This document shows positions 1-8,000 of a stretch of 10,373 nucleotides of DNA, piece after piece. The notes beneath the pieces are model-generated. The model made no database searches, was not told the origin of the DNA, and worked only from the letters and a program-made list of their open reading frames with translations. Source of the DNA: an uncultured Lachnospiraceae bacterium (lineage in GTDB: Bacteria; Bacillota; Clostridia; Lachnospirales; Lachnospiraceae); assembly GCA_902783395.1 (NCBI GenBank), contig CACZRA010000032.1:1-10373 (forward strand), in the 5' to 3' direction. Position numbers and translations under genes: made by a program. Position 1 is the stretch's first letter, and each line of letters begins with the position of its first letter.

Positions 1-326
1 ATATGATACGGCATCAGGAGCTGGACCCTGTCAGATATGAGGATTTTAGGTCTCGGTACGCCCTTTGCCACTATATCATCCACCTCCTGTTTCAGCTTCA
101 TTACATCCAAAGCTACTCCGGAGCCTATCACATTTGTAACGTTTTCATTAAAAACTCCCGAAGGACAGGTATGGAGGGCAAATTTTCCGTATTTATTCTT
201 AATGGTATGACCGGCATTCGCTCCGCCCTGAAAGCGCACCACGACATCGGCATTCTCCGCAAGTACATCGGTTATCTTGCCTTTTCCTTCATCACCCCAG
301 TTGGCTCCTACGATCGCAGATATCAT
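1..326 (-). CDS. purA: Adenylosuccinate synthetase, N-terminal part (cut by window edge)
   Basis: This is the first 108 codons of PurA, which joins IMP and aspartate using GTP to make adenylosuccinate, the first committed step to AMP in the cytoplasm. The N-terminus reads MISAIVGANWGDEGKGK, the family's GTP/IMP-binding signature, with the conserved catalytic Asp at residue 12. FQGGANAGHT follows, with the conserved His at residue 40, and then the PSG...NVIGSG segment. The end of the visible part, LLMPYH, matches the RAQLLFPYH region of the family. The ATG at 326 is preceded by AAGGAG at 332-337 with a 5-nt spacer, so the start is well supported. The family is usually about 420-430 residues long, so roughly three quarters of the gene lies beyond the left edge. 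It follows purB by 51 nt and is probably cotranscribed with it. Confidence 0.96.
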   Translation of the reverse strand, partial: MISAIVGANWGDEGKGKITDVLAENADVVVRFQGGANAGHTIKNKYGKFALHTCPSGVFNENVTNVIGSGVALDVMKLKQEVDDIVAKGVPRPKILISDRVQLLMPYH

Positions 327-331
327 ATCAA

Positions 332-337
332 CTCCTT
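332..337 (-). promoter_or_regulatory. Ribosome binding site of purA
   Basis: AAGGAG lies 5 nt before the ATG at 326. This near-consensus Shine-Dalgarno fixes the purA start, because no other start codon with a site lies nearby in frame. Confidence 0.85.
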
Positions 338-340
338 CCC

Positions 341-362
341 CGGATCCCGTGTTCCGGATCCG
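341..362 (-). other. Inverted repeat in the purB-purA gap
   Basis: CGGATCC at 341-347 pairs with GGATCCG at 356-362, giving a 7-bp perfect stem around an 8-nt loop. It lies between the purB stop codon and the purA Shine-Dalgarno. There is no run of T on the minus-strand side, so it does not look like an intrinsic terminator. It ends 3 nt before the purA AAGGAG and leaves that site unpaired. It could stabilise RNA or separate the two reading frames. It could also be chance, because the stem is built on GGATCC, which is itself a palindrome. Confidence 0.4.
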
Positions 363-377
363 AATTACGTATTTGTC

Positions 378-1814
378 TCAAAGCTCCACCTCTCCCTTTT
401 CGCCCAGCAGGCCGCTGTATTTTTTGAGTACGGGTTCCACCGCTTCCTTAATGAACCGTTCTGTCTGATGAGCGGCACAGCCTGTATATTTCGAAGGATC
501 AAGTCCCTCCTTAAGTTCTTCTGCCGTTACCCCGAAGGTTTCATCCGATGAGATGAGCTCCAGAAGATCATTATCCCTTCCTTCCTCTTTTACATGCCTT
601 CCGGCTTCCATCGAAAGCTCCCTTATCCTCTCATGAAGCTCCTGACGGTTTCCTCCCTTCTTTACACAGTCCATCATGATATTTTCCGTTGCCATAAAGG
701 GCAGCTCTGACATCAGATGCTTTTTTATCACCTTATCGTAGACTACAAGACCGTCCGCTACATTCATGACAAGAGTCAGTATGCCGTCAACGGCAAGGAA
801 TGCTTCCGGAACGGACAGCCTCTTGTTTGCAGAATCGTCAAGGGTTCTCTCAAACCACTGTACTGACGAGGTTATCCAGGCATTCATGGTATCACACATC
901 ACATATCTGGCAAGCGATGCAATCCTCTCCGATCTCATGGGATTGCGTTTGTAAGCCATTGCCGATGAGCCGATCTGGGATTTTTCGAAAGGCTCCTCCA
1001 CCTCCTTCAGATGCTGAAGAAGCCTTATATCATTCGACATCTTATGTGAAGAAGCGGCGATGCCCGCAAGCACATTGAGCACTCTTGCATCAACCTTTCT
1101 GGAATAAGTCTGTCCCGAAACCGGATAACATCCGTCAAAACCCATCTTCTCAGCTATCATCGGATCAAGCCGGTCGACTTTTTCCATGTCGCCTTCGAAA
1201 AGCTCCAAAAAGGATGCCTGTGTCCCTGTCGTTCCTTTTGATCCCAAAAGCTTAAGAGATCCCTGTACATATTCAAGATCATTAAGATCCATTAGAAACT
1301 CCTGGATCCATAATGATGCCCTTTTCCCTACCGTTGTAGGCTGGGCAGGCTGGAAATGAGTAAAGCCCAGGGTAGGCCGGTCTTTATGTTTAAGGGCAAA
1401 GCCTGACAGCTTATCGATCACGTTCAGGAGCTTTTTCTTCACAAGACTTAATGCCTCGTTCATTATGATGATATCCGTGTTATCACCGACATAACAGGAT
1501 GTGGCGCCCAGATGAATGATCCCGGCAGCCTTCGGGCACTGCTTTCCGTAAGCGTATACGTGGCTCATCACATCATGCCTGACTTCCCTTTCACGCTCCC
1601 TCGCGACGTCATAATTGATATCATCGACATGAGCCTTCATCTCCGCTATCTGCTCGTCCGTGATATCAAGTCCGAGTTCCTTCTCGGTCTCCGCAAGAGC
1701 GATCCAGAGCCTCCTCCAGGTCGAAAACTTTTTATCCTCCGAAAAAATAAACTGCATCTCTTTTCCGGCATACCTTTCGGACAAAGGGCTTATATATCTG
1801 TCAGTATCAGCCAT
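378..1814 (-). CDS. purB: Adenylosuccinate lyase
   Basis: PurB is a 478-residue cytoplasmic enzyme of the aspartase/fumarase superfamily. It releases fumarate twice in purine synthesis: from SAICAR to give AICAR, and from adenylosuccinate to give AMP. The three conserved superfamily regions are visible: HLGATSCYVGDNTD at about 101-114; TLGFTHFQPAQPTT at about 148-161, where His153 is the expected acid/base residue; and the signature GSSAMAYKRNP at 282-292, whose serines sit in the mobile catalytic loop. Length and sequence fit the clostridial/Lachnospiraceae form of the enzyme, and nothing is missing. The ATG at 1814 has AAAGGA nine nt upstream. A nearby ATG at 1822 is out of frame and hits a stop after four codons. 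The gene sits between the uncharacterised two-TM protein gene and purA, so the two enzymes of the AMP branch are adjacent. Confidence 0.97.
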   Translation of the reverse strand: MADTDRYISPLSERYAGKEMQFIFSEDKKFSTWRRLWIALAETEKELGLDITDEQIAEMKAHVDDINYDVAREREREVRHDVMSHVYAYGKQCPKAAGIIHLGATSCYVGDNTDIIIMNEALSLVKKKLLNVIDKLSGFALKHKDRPTLGFTHFQPAQPTTVGKRASLWIQEFLMDLNDLEYVQGSLKLLGSKGTTGTQASFLELFEGDMEKVDRLDPMIAEKMGFDGCYPVSGQTYSRKVDARVLNVLAGIAASSHKMSNDIRLLQHLKEVEEPFEKSQIGSSAMAYKRNPMRSERIASLARYVMCDTMNAWITSSVQWFERTLDDSANKRLSVPEAFLAVDGILTLVMNVADGLVVYDKVIKKHLMSELPFMATENIMMDCVKKGGNRQELHERIRELSMEAGRHVKEEGRDNDLLELISSDETFGVTAEELKEGLDPSKYTGCAAHQTERFIKEAVEPVLKKYSGLLGEKGEVEL

Positions 1815-1856
1815 GGTTCATATTCCTTTCTGTAAGTATCTGTGATCCGTAAATCC

Positions 1857-1866
1857 AAAACGTTTT
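1857..1866. repeat. 10-bp perfect palindrome at the end of the two-TM protein gene
   Basis: AAAACGTTTT is a perfect palindrome that overlaps the TAA stop (1865-1867) of the 406-residue protein and runs into the 50-nt gap before purB. It could be a small operator half-site or nothing at all. No clear -35/-10 pair stands with it, and the gap shows no T-tailed hairpin. Confidence 0.3.
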
Positions 1867-3085
1867 ATTCATACGAGCCGACTATATCCAGTATCTCATG
1901 TGCATAGTTGGGATATTTCAGTACCAGATCCTGTACTTCGTTTTTTGCAGCCTCCCTGTTGTCGGTGTTGTACGAGATCCTTTTCCTTAACCCCTGACGC
2001 CTCGCCACAAGCTCATGACGTATCTCGACCATTTCACGCTTGTCGACTACTGCTTCCGCCTGGTGTACCCAGAGTGTCGGATAATTTACATGAACATTCA
2101 CCAGCTCTATCCTGAACCTTTCCTCAGCCTGGTCAAGCTCACGGCTCATTCTGCGTATCATATCCCTTTCGTTTTTCTCATCGACATATAGTCCCCAGAA
2201 ATAAGCCAGTTCATCGGAAGAATTAATATGATACTTTTCATATTTATATACTATCAGGTTCTGAATGTTCACATACTTTATCTTTATCGTATTCTGCTTT
2301 CCGATTATCTGATTGAGCTGGCTCGTGAGCTTTCTCTCTACTCCTCTGGCACTCAGATAGGAGGAAAATGATATTGCCAGAGTGATCGACCCCAAAGCCG
2401 CCGCTATGATAAAGCCAGCCATTACGTTCATTTCAAACATGAACTTCATGAGAAGAAGTATGAGCATCACAAAGCCCATCGCAAATACCGTGATGACAGC
2501 AATGTTCCTGCAGCTCAGCTCCTTCACTCTGGCATCACTCCTCATGAACTGTCTGGAAACCTTCTCGCCTTCAAGCTTCTTCAGATCGTCACGGACGATC
2601 TCCTTATATTCTTCCTGCTCTCTGAGCTCATCAAGAGCCTTCGGCATCTCCGATGCAATGGACTGCATCTGGTTAAACTTCGATTCACTGATCCTCCCGA
2701 GCTTTGAGGTGTGCATCTGGTTCTTGTTCATGAGCCGGACCACATTCTCGGCAGCATTGACAAGCTGGTTTTCCGGAGTATCGGTAACCTGGTCGATGAT
2801 CTCACAATCCTTCAGATAATCGGTAACATAACGGTACTCATTGGAGGCGGATTCGATCTCATCAGTACACTCTGCCATGAGATCGCACAGATTCTTCACA
2901 TATCTCTGTCTCAGATATCGCGAAGACATATCTATCTCCGAGCGGTCGATCATTTCGACCTCGGGTATATCACTCTTCATATACCCGTCATCAAAATAAC
3001 CCTTATCTCTTTCGTACTCGTACTGCTCGAATTCCTCTATGTCTTTGGCAGTTATCCAGTCTTTTATCTTGGAGAATAAACCCAT
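1865..3085 (-). CDS. Uncharacterised coiled-coil protein with two transmembrane helices
   Basis: I do not recognise a named family. The 406-residue product begins MGLFSKIKDW, a short amphipathic basic stretch without a signal peptide, followed by an acidic region (about 15-55). A mostly helical, charged, coiled-coil-like segment spans about 60-190. Two hydrophobic helices follow, at about 194-216 (rich in Val, Ile, Leu, Met and Phe) and about 219-243 (AGFIIAAALGSITLAIS), separated by only a few residues. A second long helical segment rich in Arg, Glu and Lys runs from about 245 to 395. Basic residues flank both membrane helices (RSDARVK before, RGVERK after), so by the positive-inside rule both large domains should face the cytoplasm, with a tight external hairpin. 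AGAGG lies 5 nt before the ATG at 3085. The gene follows the TPR-like gene by 14 nt. A role as membrane anchor of a complex formed with its neighbours is inference. Confidence 0.88.
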   Translation of the reverse strand: MGLFSKIKDWITAKDIEEFEQYEYERDKGYFDDGYMKSDIPEVEMIDRSEIDMSSRYLRQRYVKNLCDLMAECTDEIESASNEYRYVTDYLKDCEIIDQVTDTPENQLVNAAENVVRLMNKNQMHTSKLGRISESKFNQMQSIASEMPKALDELREQEEYKEIVRDDLKKLEGEKVSRQFMRSDARVKELSCRNIAVITVFAMGFVMLILLLMKFMFEMNVMAGFIIAAALGSITLAISFSSYLSARGVERKLTSQLNQIIGKQNTIKIKYVNIQNLIVYKYEKYHINSSDELAYFWGLYVDEKNERDMIRRMSRELDQAEERFRIELVNVHVNYPTLWVHQAEAVVDKREMVEIRHELVARRQGLRKRISYNTDNREAAKNEVQDLVLKYPNYAHEILDIVGSYE

Positions 3086-3099
3086 TCCTACCTCTTGAT

Positions 3100-3870
3100 C
3101 TATGATGTCCTTCTGTATTCAGCTTTAAGCTTTTCACTCAGTCTTTGCAGAGCAAGATCTCTGCCGTAGCTCCGGTCTTCTCTCAGATTCAGCCTGAGGG
3201 CGGCTATATCCGCAGGTTCCCTTGTCATCTCTTCAATCAGGGAAGAAAGCTTCTCATCCGGATGCTCCTTAAGGAGCATATCCGCATACTCTACCCTCGA
3301 CAACGAAAGCTTTCTGCAGAAATAAGTCCTTCTTTCGTCCCCGGCAATGCTGAAGCACTCCGCAGCCCTTTCAAACATATAATATACTGCGTACAACTTT
3401 CCCATCTTAAGCATAAGTTCCCTGTAGGTCAAGCCTTCGGTTTCATTTTCTTCATTCAATATCTCCTCCGCATGCTCATACAGAAGGATAGCAGGTCTGT
3501 ATTGACCTTTACCTGCAAAGAAATCACCCCTTGCGATGAGTCTTGTATACTCTTTCTCATTGCTCCCGTCCTTGAGTGCACTGCATACTCCGGCAATGTC
3601 TTCATCAGACATATGATGTCTGTACGAAAGAAGGGTCTTTGTAAATCTGATCAGATCCGGCTTTGCCCGGCTGAGCATATCCGCAAGCTCCGCGATAGCC
3701 AGATTATCTCTGATATAGATTATCAGCTCATCCTCCATGATGAAATCATCTATATCGTATGTCTTTTCCTTTACGATATAGCAGAGCTCCTCAAAAGAAT
3801 GTATGGATGCGGAAAGCTCCGGTATGTGATATGCGGTTTTTGAAAACAGTCCTATCGGTTCGTAAAGCAC
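3100..3870 (-). CDS. Small TPR-like helical protein of unknown function
   Basis: This is a soluble 256-residue protein with no signal peptide or membrane segment. The N-terminal part, about 15-85, carries a pattern of the type HSFEELCYIVKEKTYDIDD then ELIIYIRDNLAIAELADML, predicted all-helical. From about 105 to 180 come two or three TPR-like helical pairs: ARGDFFAGKGQYRPAILLYEHAEEIL, then ELMLKMGKLYAVYYMFERAAECFSIAG, with the small/large residue alternation of the repeat. The C-terminus is charged and helical. The start is GTG at 3870, which overlaps the TAG stop of the preceding gene by one base (TAGTG). Only a weak GGAG at 3882-3885, 11 nt upstream, supports it, so it is probably translated by coupling to the gene before. 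The next in-frame ATG is 44 codons further in and would remove the N-terminal domain. The likely role is a protein-protein adaptor for the neighbouring proteins. That is inference. Confidence 0.88.
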   Translation of the reverse strand: MLYEPIGLFSKTAYHIPELSASIHSFEELCYIVKEKTYDIDDFIMEDELIIYIRDNLAIAELADMLSRAKPDLIRFTKTLLSYRHHMSDEDIAGVCSALKDGSNEKEYTRLIARGDFFAGKGQYRPAILLYEHAEEILNEENETEGLTYRELMLKMGKLYAVYYMFERAAECFSIAGDERRTYFCRKLSLSRVEYADMLLKEHPDEKLSSLIEEMTREPADIAALRLNLREDRSYGRDLALQRLSEKLKAEYRRTS

Positions 3871-5096
3871 TATATAAGTATCTCCGTTTCAACCAGATCC
3901 TCCCGGGATCTGAATATATCCCCGAATCCCATGTCATATGCCCGGCACAAAACACAGGACGGATCCCTCATGGATACCTCAAGCCTGACCCTTGTACATC
4001 TGTCGGGCCTTTTGGGAAATGCGTCGCATCTTACCACACTGTATCTTACATCCTTGGTAAAAAATGACTCAAGTCTTATCCTTATCTCCCTGTCGTTATC
4101 GATATAAAATTCCCCGGCTCCTTTTGCCTCGTACCAGTTCATCCCTGCTTCAAGAAGCGGGATATATGTCTCCTGACCGTTTCTTATGGTATATATCCCG
4201 ACATTCGATACGAGCTTGTCATCATCAAAGAACCTGCAGGTTTCGAGAGTCGGATTTCCGTCCCTGACATCTATCCCCGCATAGCACGCTCCTTTTGTAT
4301 AGAGGTTTCTCCCCTGGAAAACCCGCCTTCTTCTCTCGCACAGGTAATTTACTGAGCTTTTGAGCCAGTTCCCCTCAAACCCCTCTCCGGAAAGATATAC
4401 CGCAGACACGATCTCGGAATCAAGCACCGAACGTGCAACCTCCAGAAAGCAAAGGTCATCCTTCATGGGCATATCGAAATCCCTGCGTTCGATCATGCTC
4501 AGATGTGGTCTTGTATCGACTCTTGTATATAATAAGATACTTCTTACTATGCTTCCGTCATAATCAAATAATGCTACCTTGTTCTTGGTAAGCTCAGGGT
4601 TTTGATTCATGGCATAATAAAAGAAACTTTCGGGATAACCTATTATCTTGTATTCAACTCCCTCTTCCATAAGAAAAGATGCACATTCCTCGACAGTCTT
4701 TACCCCCTCCTCCGTAAGATCAGGCATAGTGATCATAACCCGTTCCACACGGTCAAAAGGGGAAAGCACAGATGACAGATGGAGAGTCTTTTTGATAAAT
4801 CCCTTCAGAAGCTCCCTGTATTCAAAGCCTCTCCCGTTTACTTCAACGCTTTCTCCGGCTTCCGCCCTGCTCAAAAGGTTCGTGATAAGTCCGCCGTTCG
4901 CCTCCGAGGCCCGTACCGCATCCTCTCCGTAAAGGATCTCTCCGTCATTTTTGATATAAGCGGCAACTGTAATAACAAATTTTTCGGATCCGGCGATGAC
5001 CGGAACCGTCTGGACCTCTTCTCCGTTATCACCGTTAATTCCTATGCTTACCTGACAGTTAAGGTCGGTCAGATCATATCCTATCACTCTGCCCAT
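3870..5096 (-). CDS. Hsp70/actin-fold protein, DUF5716 family
   Basis: This 408-residue soluble protein has the layout of an Hsp70/actin-type nucleotide-binding domain. IGYDLTDLNCQVSI at 5-18 sits where the phosphate-1 loop (GIDLGTTNS) would be, and GYPESFFYYAMN at 153-164 resembles the connect-1 helix (EPTAAALAYG). ALFDYDGSIVRSILL at 175-189 corresponds to phosphate-2 (DLGGGT), and VYLSGEGFEGNWLKS at 233-247 to the adenosine loop. The glycines of both phosphate loops are largely replaced, so nucleotide hydrolysis may be lost. No Hsp70 substrate-binding domain follows. Instead there is a beta-rich end (about 290-408) containing PKRPDRCTRVRLEV and YDMGFGDIF. From memory this matches DUF5716, a family seen in Lachnospiraceae. 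AAGGAG stands 5 nt before the ATG at 5096. The start overlaps the end of the 1199-residue gene by 13 nt. A structural or regulatory partner of that protein is the best guess. Confidence 0.86.
   Translation of the reverse strand: MGRVIGYDLTDLNCQVSIGINGDNGEEVQTVPVIAGSEKFVITVAAYIKNDGEILYGEDAVRASEANGGLITNLLSRAEAGESVEVNGRGFEYRELLKGFIKKTLHLSSVLSPFDRVERVMITMPDLTEEGVKTVEECASFLMEEGVEYKIIGYPESFFYYAMNQNPELTKNKVALFDYDGSIVRSILLYTRVDTRPHLSMIERRDFDMPMKDDLCFLEVARSVLDSEIVSAVYLSGEGFEGNWLKSSVNYLCERRRRVFQGRNLYTKGACYAGIDVRDGNPTLETCRFFDDDKLVSNVGIYTIRNGQETYIPLLEAGMNWYEAKGAGEFYIDNDREIRIRLESFFTKDVRYSVVRCDAFPKRPDRCTRVRLEVSMRDPSCVLCRAYDMGFGDIFRSREDLVETEILI
3882..3885 (-). promoter_or_regulatory. Weak ribosome binding site before the GTG start at 3870
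   Basis: GGAG lies 11 nt before the GTG start and within the end of the upstream gene. The site is short and distant. With the one-base TAGTG overlap it suggests that translation depends on ribosomes finishing the 408-residue protein. Confidence 0.45.
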
Positions 5097-8000
5097 ATGA
5101 TCTCCTTTACTATCCTGTCCTTAATGATATAATCCTCACACAGCTCCGCAAAGCTCAGATTATCTCCCATTTGCATGCTCGTAAGGGCATCCTGCAGGAT
5201 ATCGTAGCGTTTATCACCGTTTGACAGTCTCTCTTCGGATCTTTCGATATCGCTTCTGGCAGGTCCCTTGCCCTCGACCGTTATATAATACTGAAGCGTC
5301 TCTCCCGGGAAGATTATCCCTCTTGCCTGATAAACTCCGGGGTAGAGCTCCTGCATGGGCTCCGTTTTATACTCGGTATTATCGGTCTGATCATCATCCA
5401 GATAATAATTCATTACGACCCTGCATCCTGGATCGCTCCGGTGTTCTATGAATACCAGATCGCTGAAGAGCGACAGGGAAGGTATCATATCCCTGTAGGA
5501 AACAAAGAAATCAAATATGATATCTCTTTCCGCCAGATCCCGGATATAAGGATAGAGTATCCTGTCGGATCTCATGTCTCTCCTTCCCTCAAAGAAGCGG
5601 ATAAGACTGAGAGCCTCGATGTCGCTTATCTTCTCATCAATGGCAAAATCAAGCATTCCAAGGAAAAGCCTGTCATCCAGTACCGCATCCCTTATAAAGT
5701 TTTCCTCGGCGGCCCGCCTGAAGTATTCTCCCACGACATGCTTTGAGGCATCTTTCTTGAGATAATCAAAGAATATCTCATCTCTTTCTCCGATGTATGC
5801 TCCGGTTGCGAGCATCTGTTCTATGATCCGTCCCTCAATGACCGAGGGATCGGCTTCAAAATCCAGACATGCCCTCCAGATATCCTTGAGCTCTCTCGTA
5901 GTCCCCTCATAATATCTTGAAATAAAATCAAGTATCACCTCATTATACTTGTTCCCCCTGAATGTGGCTGATGCTGTCTCCAGAAGTACGGGATCCGGAA
6001 TAAAGCCCGTCCTTCCGCCCGGTGCACTGATATCCCTGCTGAAGGAATATGCCTCGTTATAGCCGCCCCTCTCTTCGATAAAACGTGTTGAGATACGCAT
6101 GAGTATCCTCGGATCCATTCCATAGGATCCGTATTCCGTGATGACTCTTAATGCCTCCTCATCATCGGACCGCATCGAACAGAACCTTACATACTCAGTC
6201 CTCTCCTCCATCGAAAGCTTTGAAGCATCAAGCACTGACAATATATCAATAAGCTCCGCCTGCATATCATTATCAAAATAAAACCACAAAAGGGATGTAA
6301 GAAGTCCCTCCTTGAATTTCGGATTGAACAGGTCGGAATCGATTATGTCCCTGACATATCTTACATTTTTACCGTTAACGGAAATATAACTCCGCCCCAT
6401 CTCCGATAATGCTACCCACAGTCCGGGATCATCGGTTTCGGGGAATTCGGTATCATCAAGGATCTCTCCAAGTCTCAGCAGCCTTATGTCCTCGTGCGAT
6501 ATATATTTGCTTCCGAACCTTCTGCCTGATGAGTCTTCGAAGAAAAGCTGATAATCATTGTCGTAGATGGTTATATAGGCTCTGCCGTCCTTTACCGGAA
6601 CGCTCCTTTCATCGCGGAATGCATCCTCCACGACGGTAACCGACCTTATTTGCGGATCATCCACAAGGATAAGCCTGTAGAAGCCGCACTTTATCAGGGC
6701 CTTTTCAAGCTCCCGCTTTCTGTCACGGTCGGTCTGTTCTTCTCTGAAAAAGTCGAGATAATCAACTATGATCGCAAGATTTTCATCCATATGTCCTGCC
6801 AGGAGCTCGGACGCGGCAAATTCTGTATAGGCCGTCCTGCTCTGGGCAAGAAAAGCTCCCGCATCTTTCGCGTTCACGATCATGTTTGCATACACATAGG
6901 ATCTGAACTGAGGCGGAAGATCGTTCTTGAAGCTGTAGTACATCAGAACATTCCGGGGCAGAAGCTTCGTACTGCCCTGATTCATCGTATAAAGGTAGTA
7001 ATCATAAAGGTTGGTGACACCTATGTCCTTTTCCACCGCTTTCTCGAAGTACGGGAAAAACCTTCTGTCCGTGATATCATTCCTGATAAGGTATGAACAG
7101 ATCGAGGCGAGCATCTCATTATCTGCAAATTCATGATAATAGGCTCCCATTATCTTTATAAGTCTCGGATCATATCCTCTCATTCTCTGCGAAAGGAGGG
7201 ATACCTGGTCGGCAAGCTCTTTTTTCATAAGACTGTGCTTTACGGCAAAGCCTAAAACATTTATCTCAAAATCCCCCAGCTTTTTTATCAGGGAAGGATC
7301 ATGGGAAAGAATGCTGTACGCTTCAAGATACATCAGCGGACTTCTCATTCCGAGATCGACAAGCTCTTCGATCAGGGCTTTTTCCCGCTCCGGAGATTTC
7401 TTTATCCTCTCGTCCAGGTATATCAGAACCCACAGGATCCTCCATGAACCGGAGGATCTGTTATAAAGATCCCATACCTTCCGTACCGCATCATGGATCT
7501 CCGTATCGTCCTGATCGCACATGGCCCGCAGATAGATATAATACGCAGTGAGCTCATCCGTGAATTCACGGTTGACCATCTCCCGCTCAACCGCGGAAAG
7601 GACGATATCCGCTTCGCTGTACCGCTTTCCCGCAAGCAGGAGCTGTGCCTGCATGAGTCTGCTCTCCGGATCGTTCCTGTCGGATATCAGAAGCTTTTCT
7701 ATAAGCCTGTTGGAACGGTTAACCCATTCCTCACCGGAAATATCACCTATACGAAAGCTTATGAATTCCTTCATAAGGCGGACAGTCGTGACTTTGACGG
7801 CCCTGCTTCTCTCCCTTTTCCTCCGGTCTGCTCCGCTCATTTCCACAAAAACGGGAATGGAAACATGGCTGTGAAGTGATGACAGATCTATTCTCGCAAA
7901 ATTATGTCCTGAGTGAAGCCTTTCCTCAAGGATCGTAAAGGTCACCTCGGCAAAATTGCCCTCAAAATCGGAATGGTTATATTCGGTTTTCTCAAAACTT

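Noticed and set aside
3..551. 182-codon open frame on the plus strand
   Set aside because: It lies antisense to purA and the end of purB, both clearly recognised by catalytic motifs. Its translation has no recognisable domain.
1815..1864. Possible promoter or terminator in the gap before purB
   Set aside because: A TTGGAT and a GATACT are present but only 13 nt apart and poorly matched. There is no hairpin followed by a T-tract. I found no riboswitch-like structure in 50 nt.
5558..5764. Possible CRISPR or tandem repeat, suggested by recurring ATATC/GGATC-like words across the window
   Set aside because: The words are irregularly spaced, fall in coding frames as Asp-Ile or Arg-Ile codons, and do not form direct repeats with spacers.
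6650..7096. 148-codon open frame on the plus strand, with other plus-strand frames such as 8324-8776, 2382-2819 and 3145-3843
   Set aside because: All lie wholly or almost wholly antisense to long minus-strand genes in a continuous operon and encode low-complexity or unrecognisable peptides. They are shadows.
7423..7635. 70-codon minus-strand frame, and a similar 62-codon one at 5935-6123
   Set aside because: Both sit inside the 1199-residue gene in another frame, with no homology and no independent ribosome binding site that I could see.
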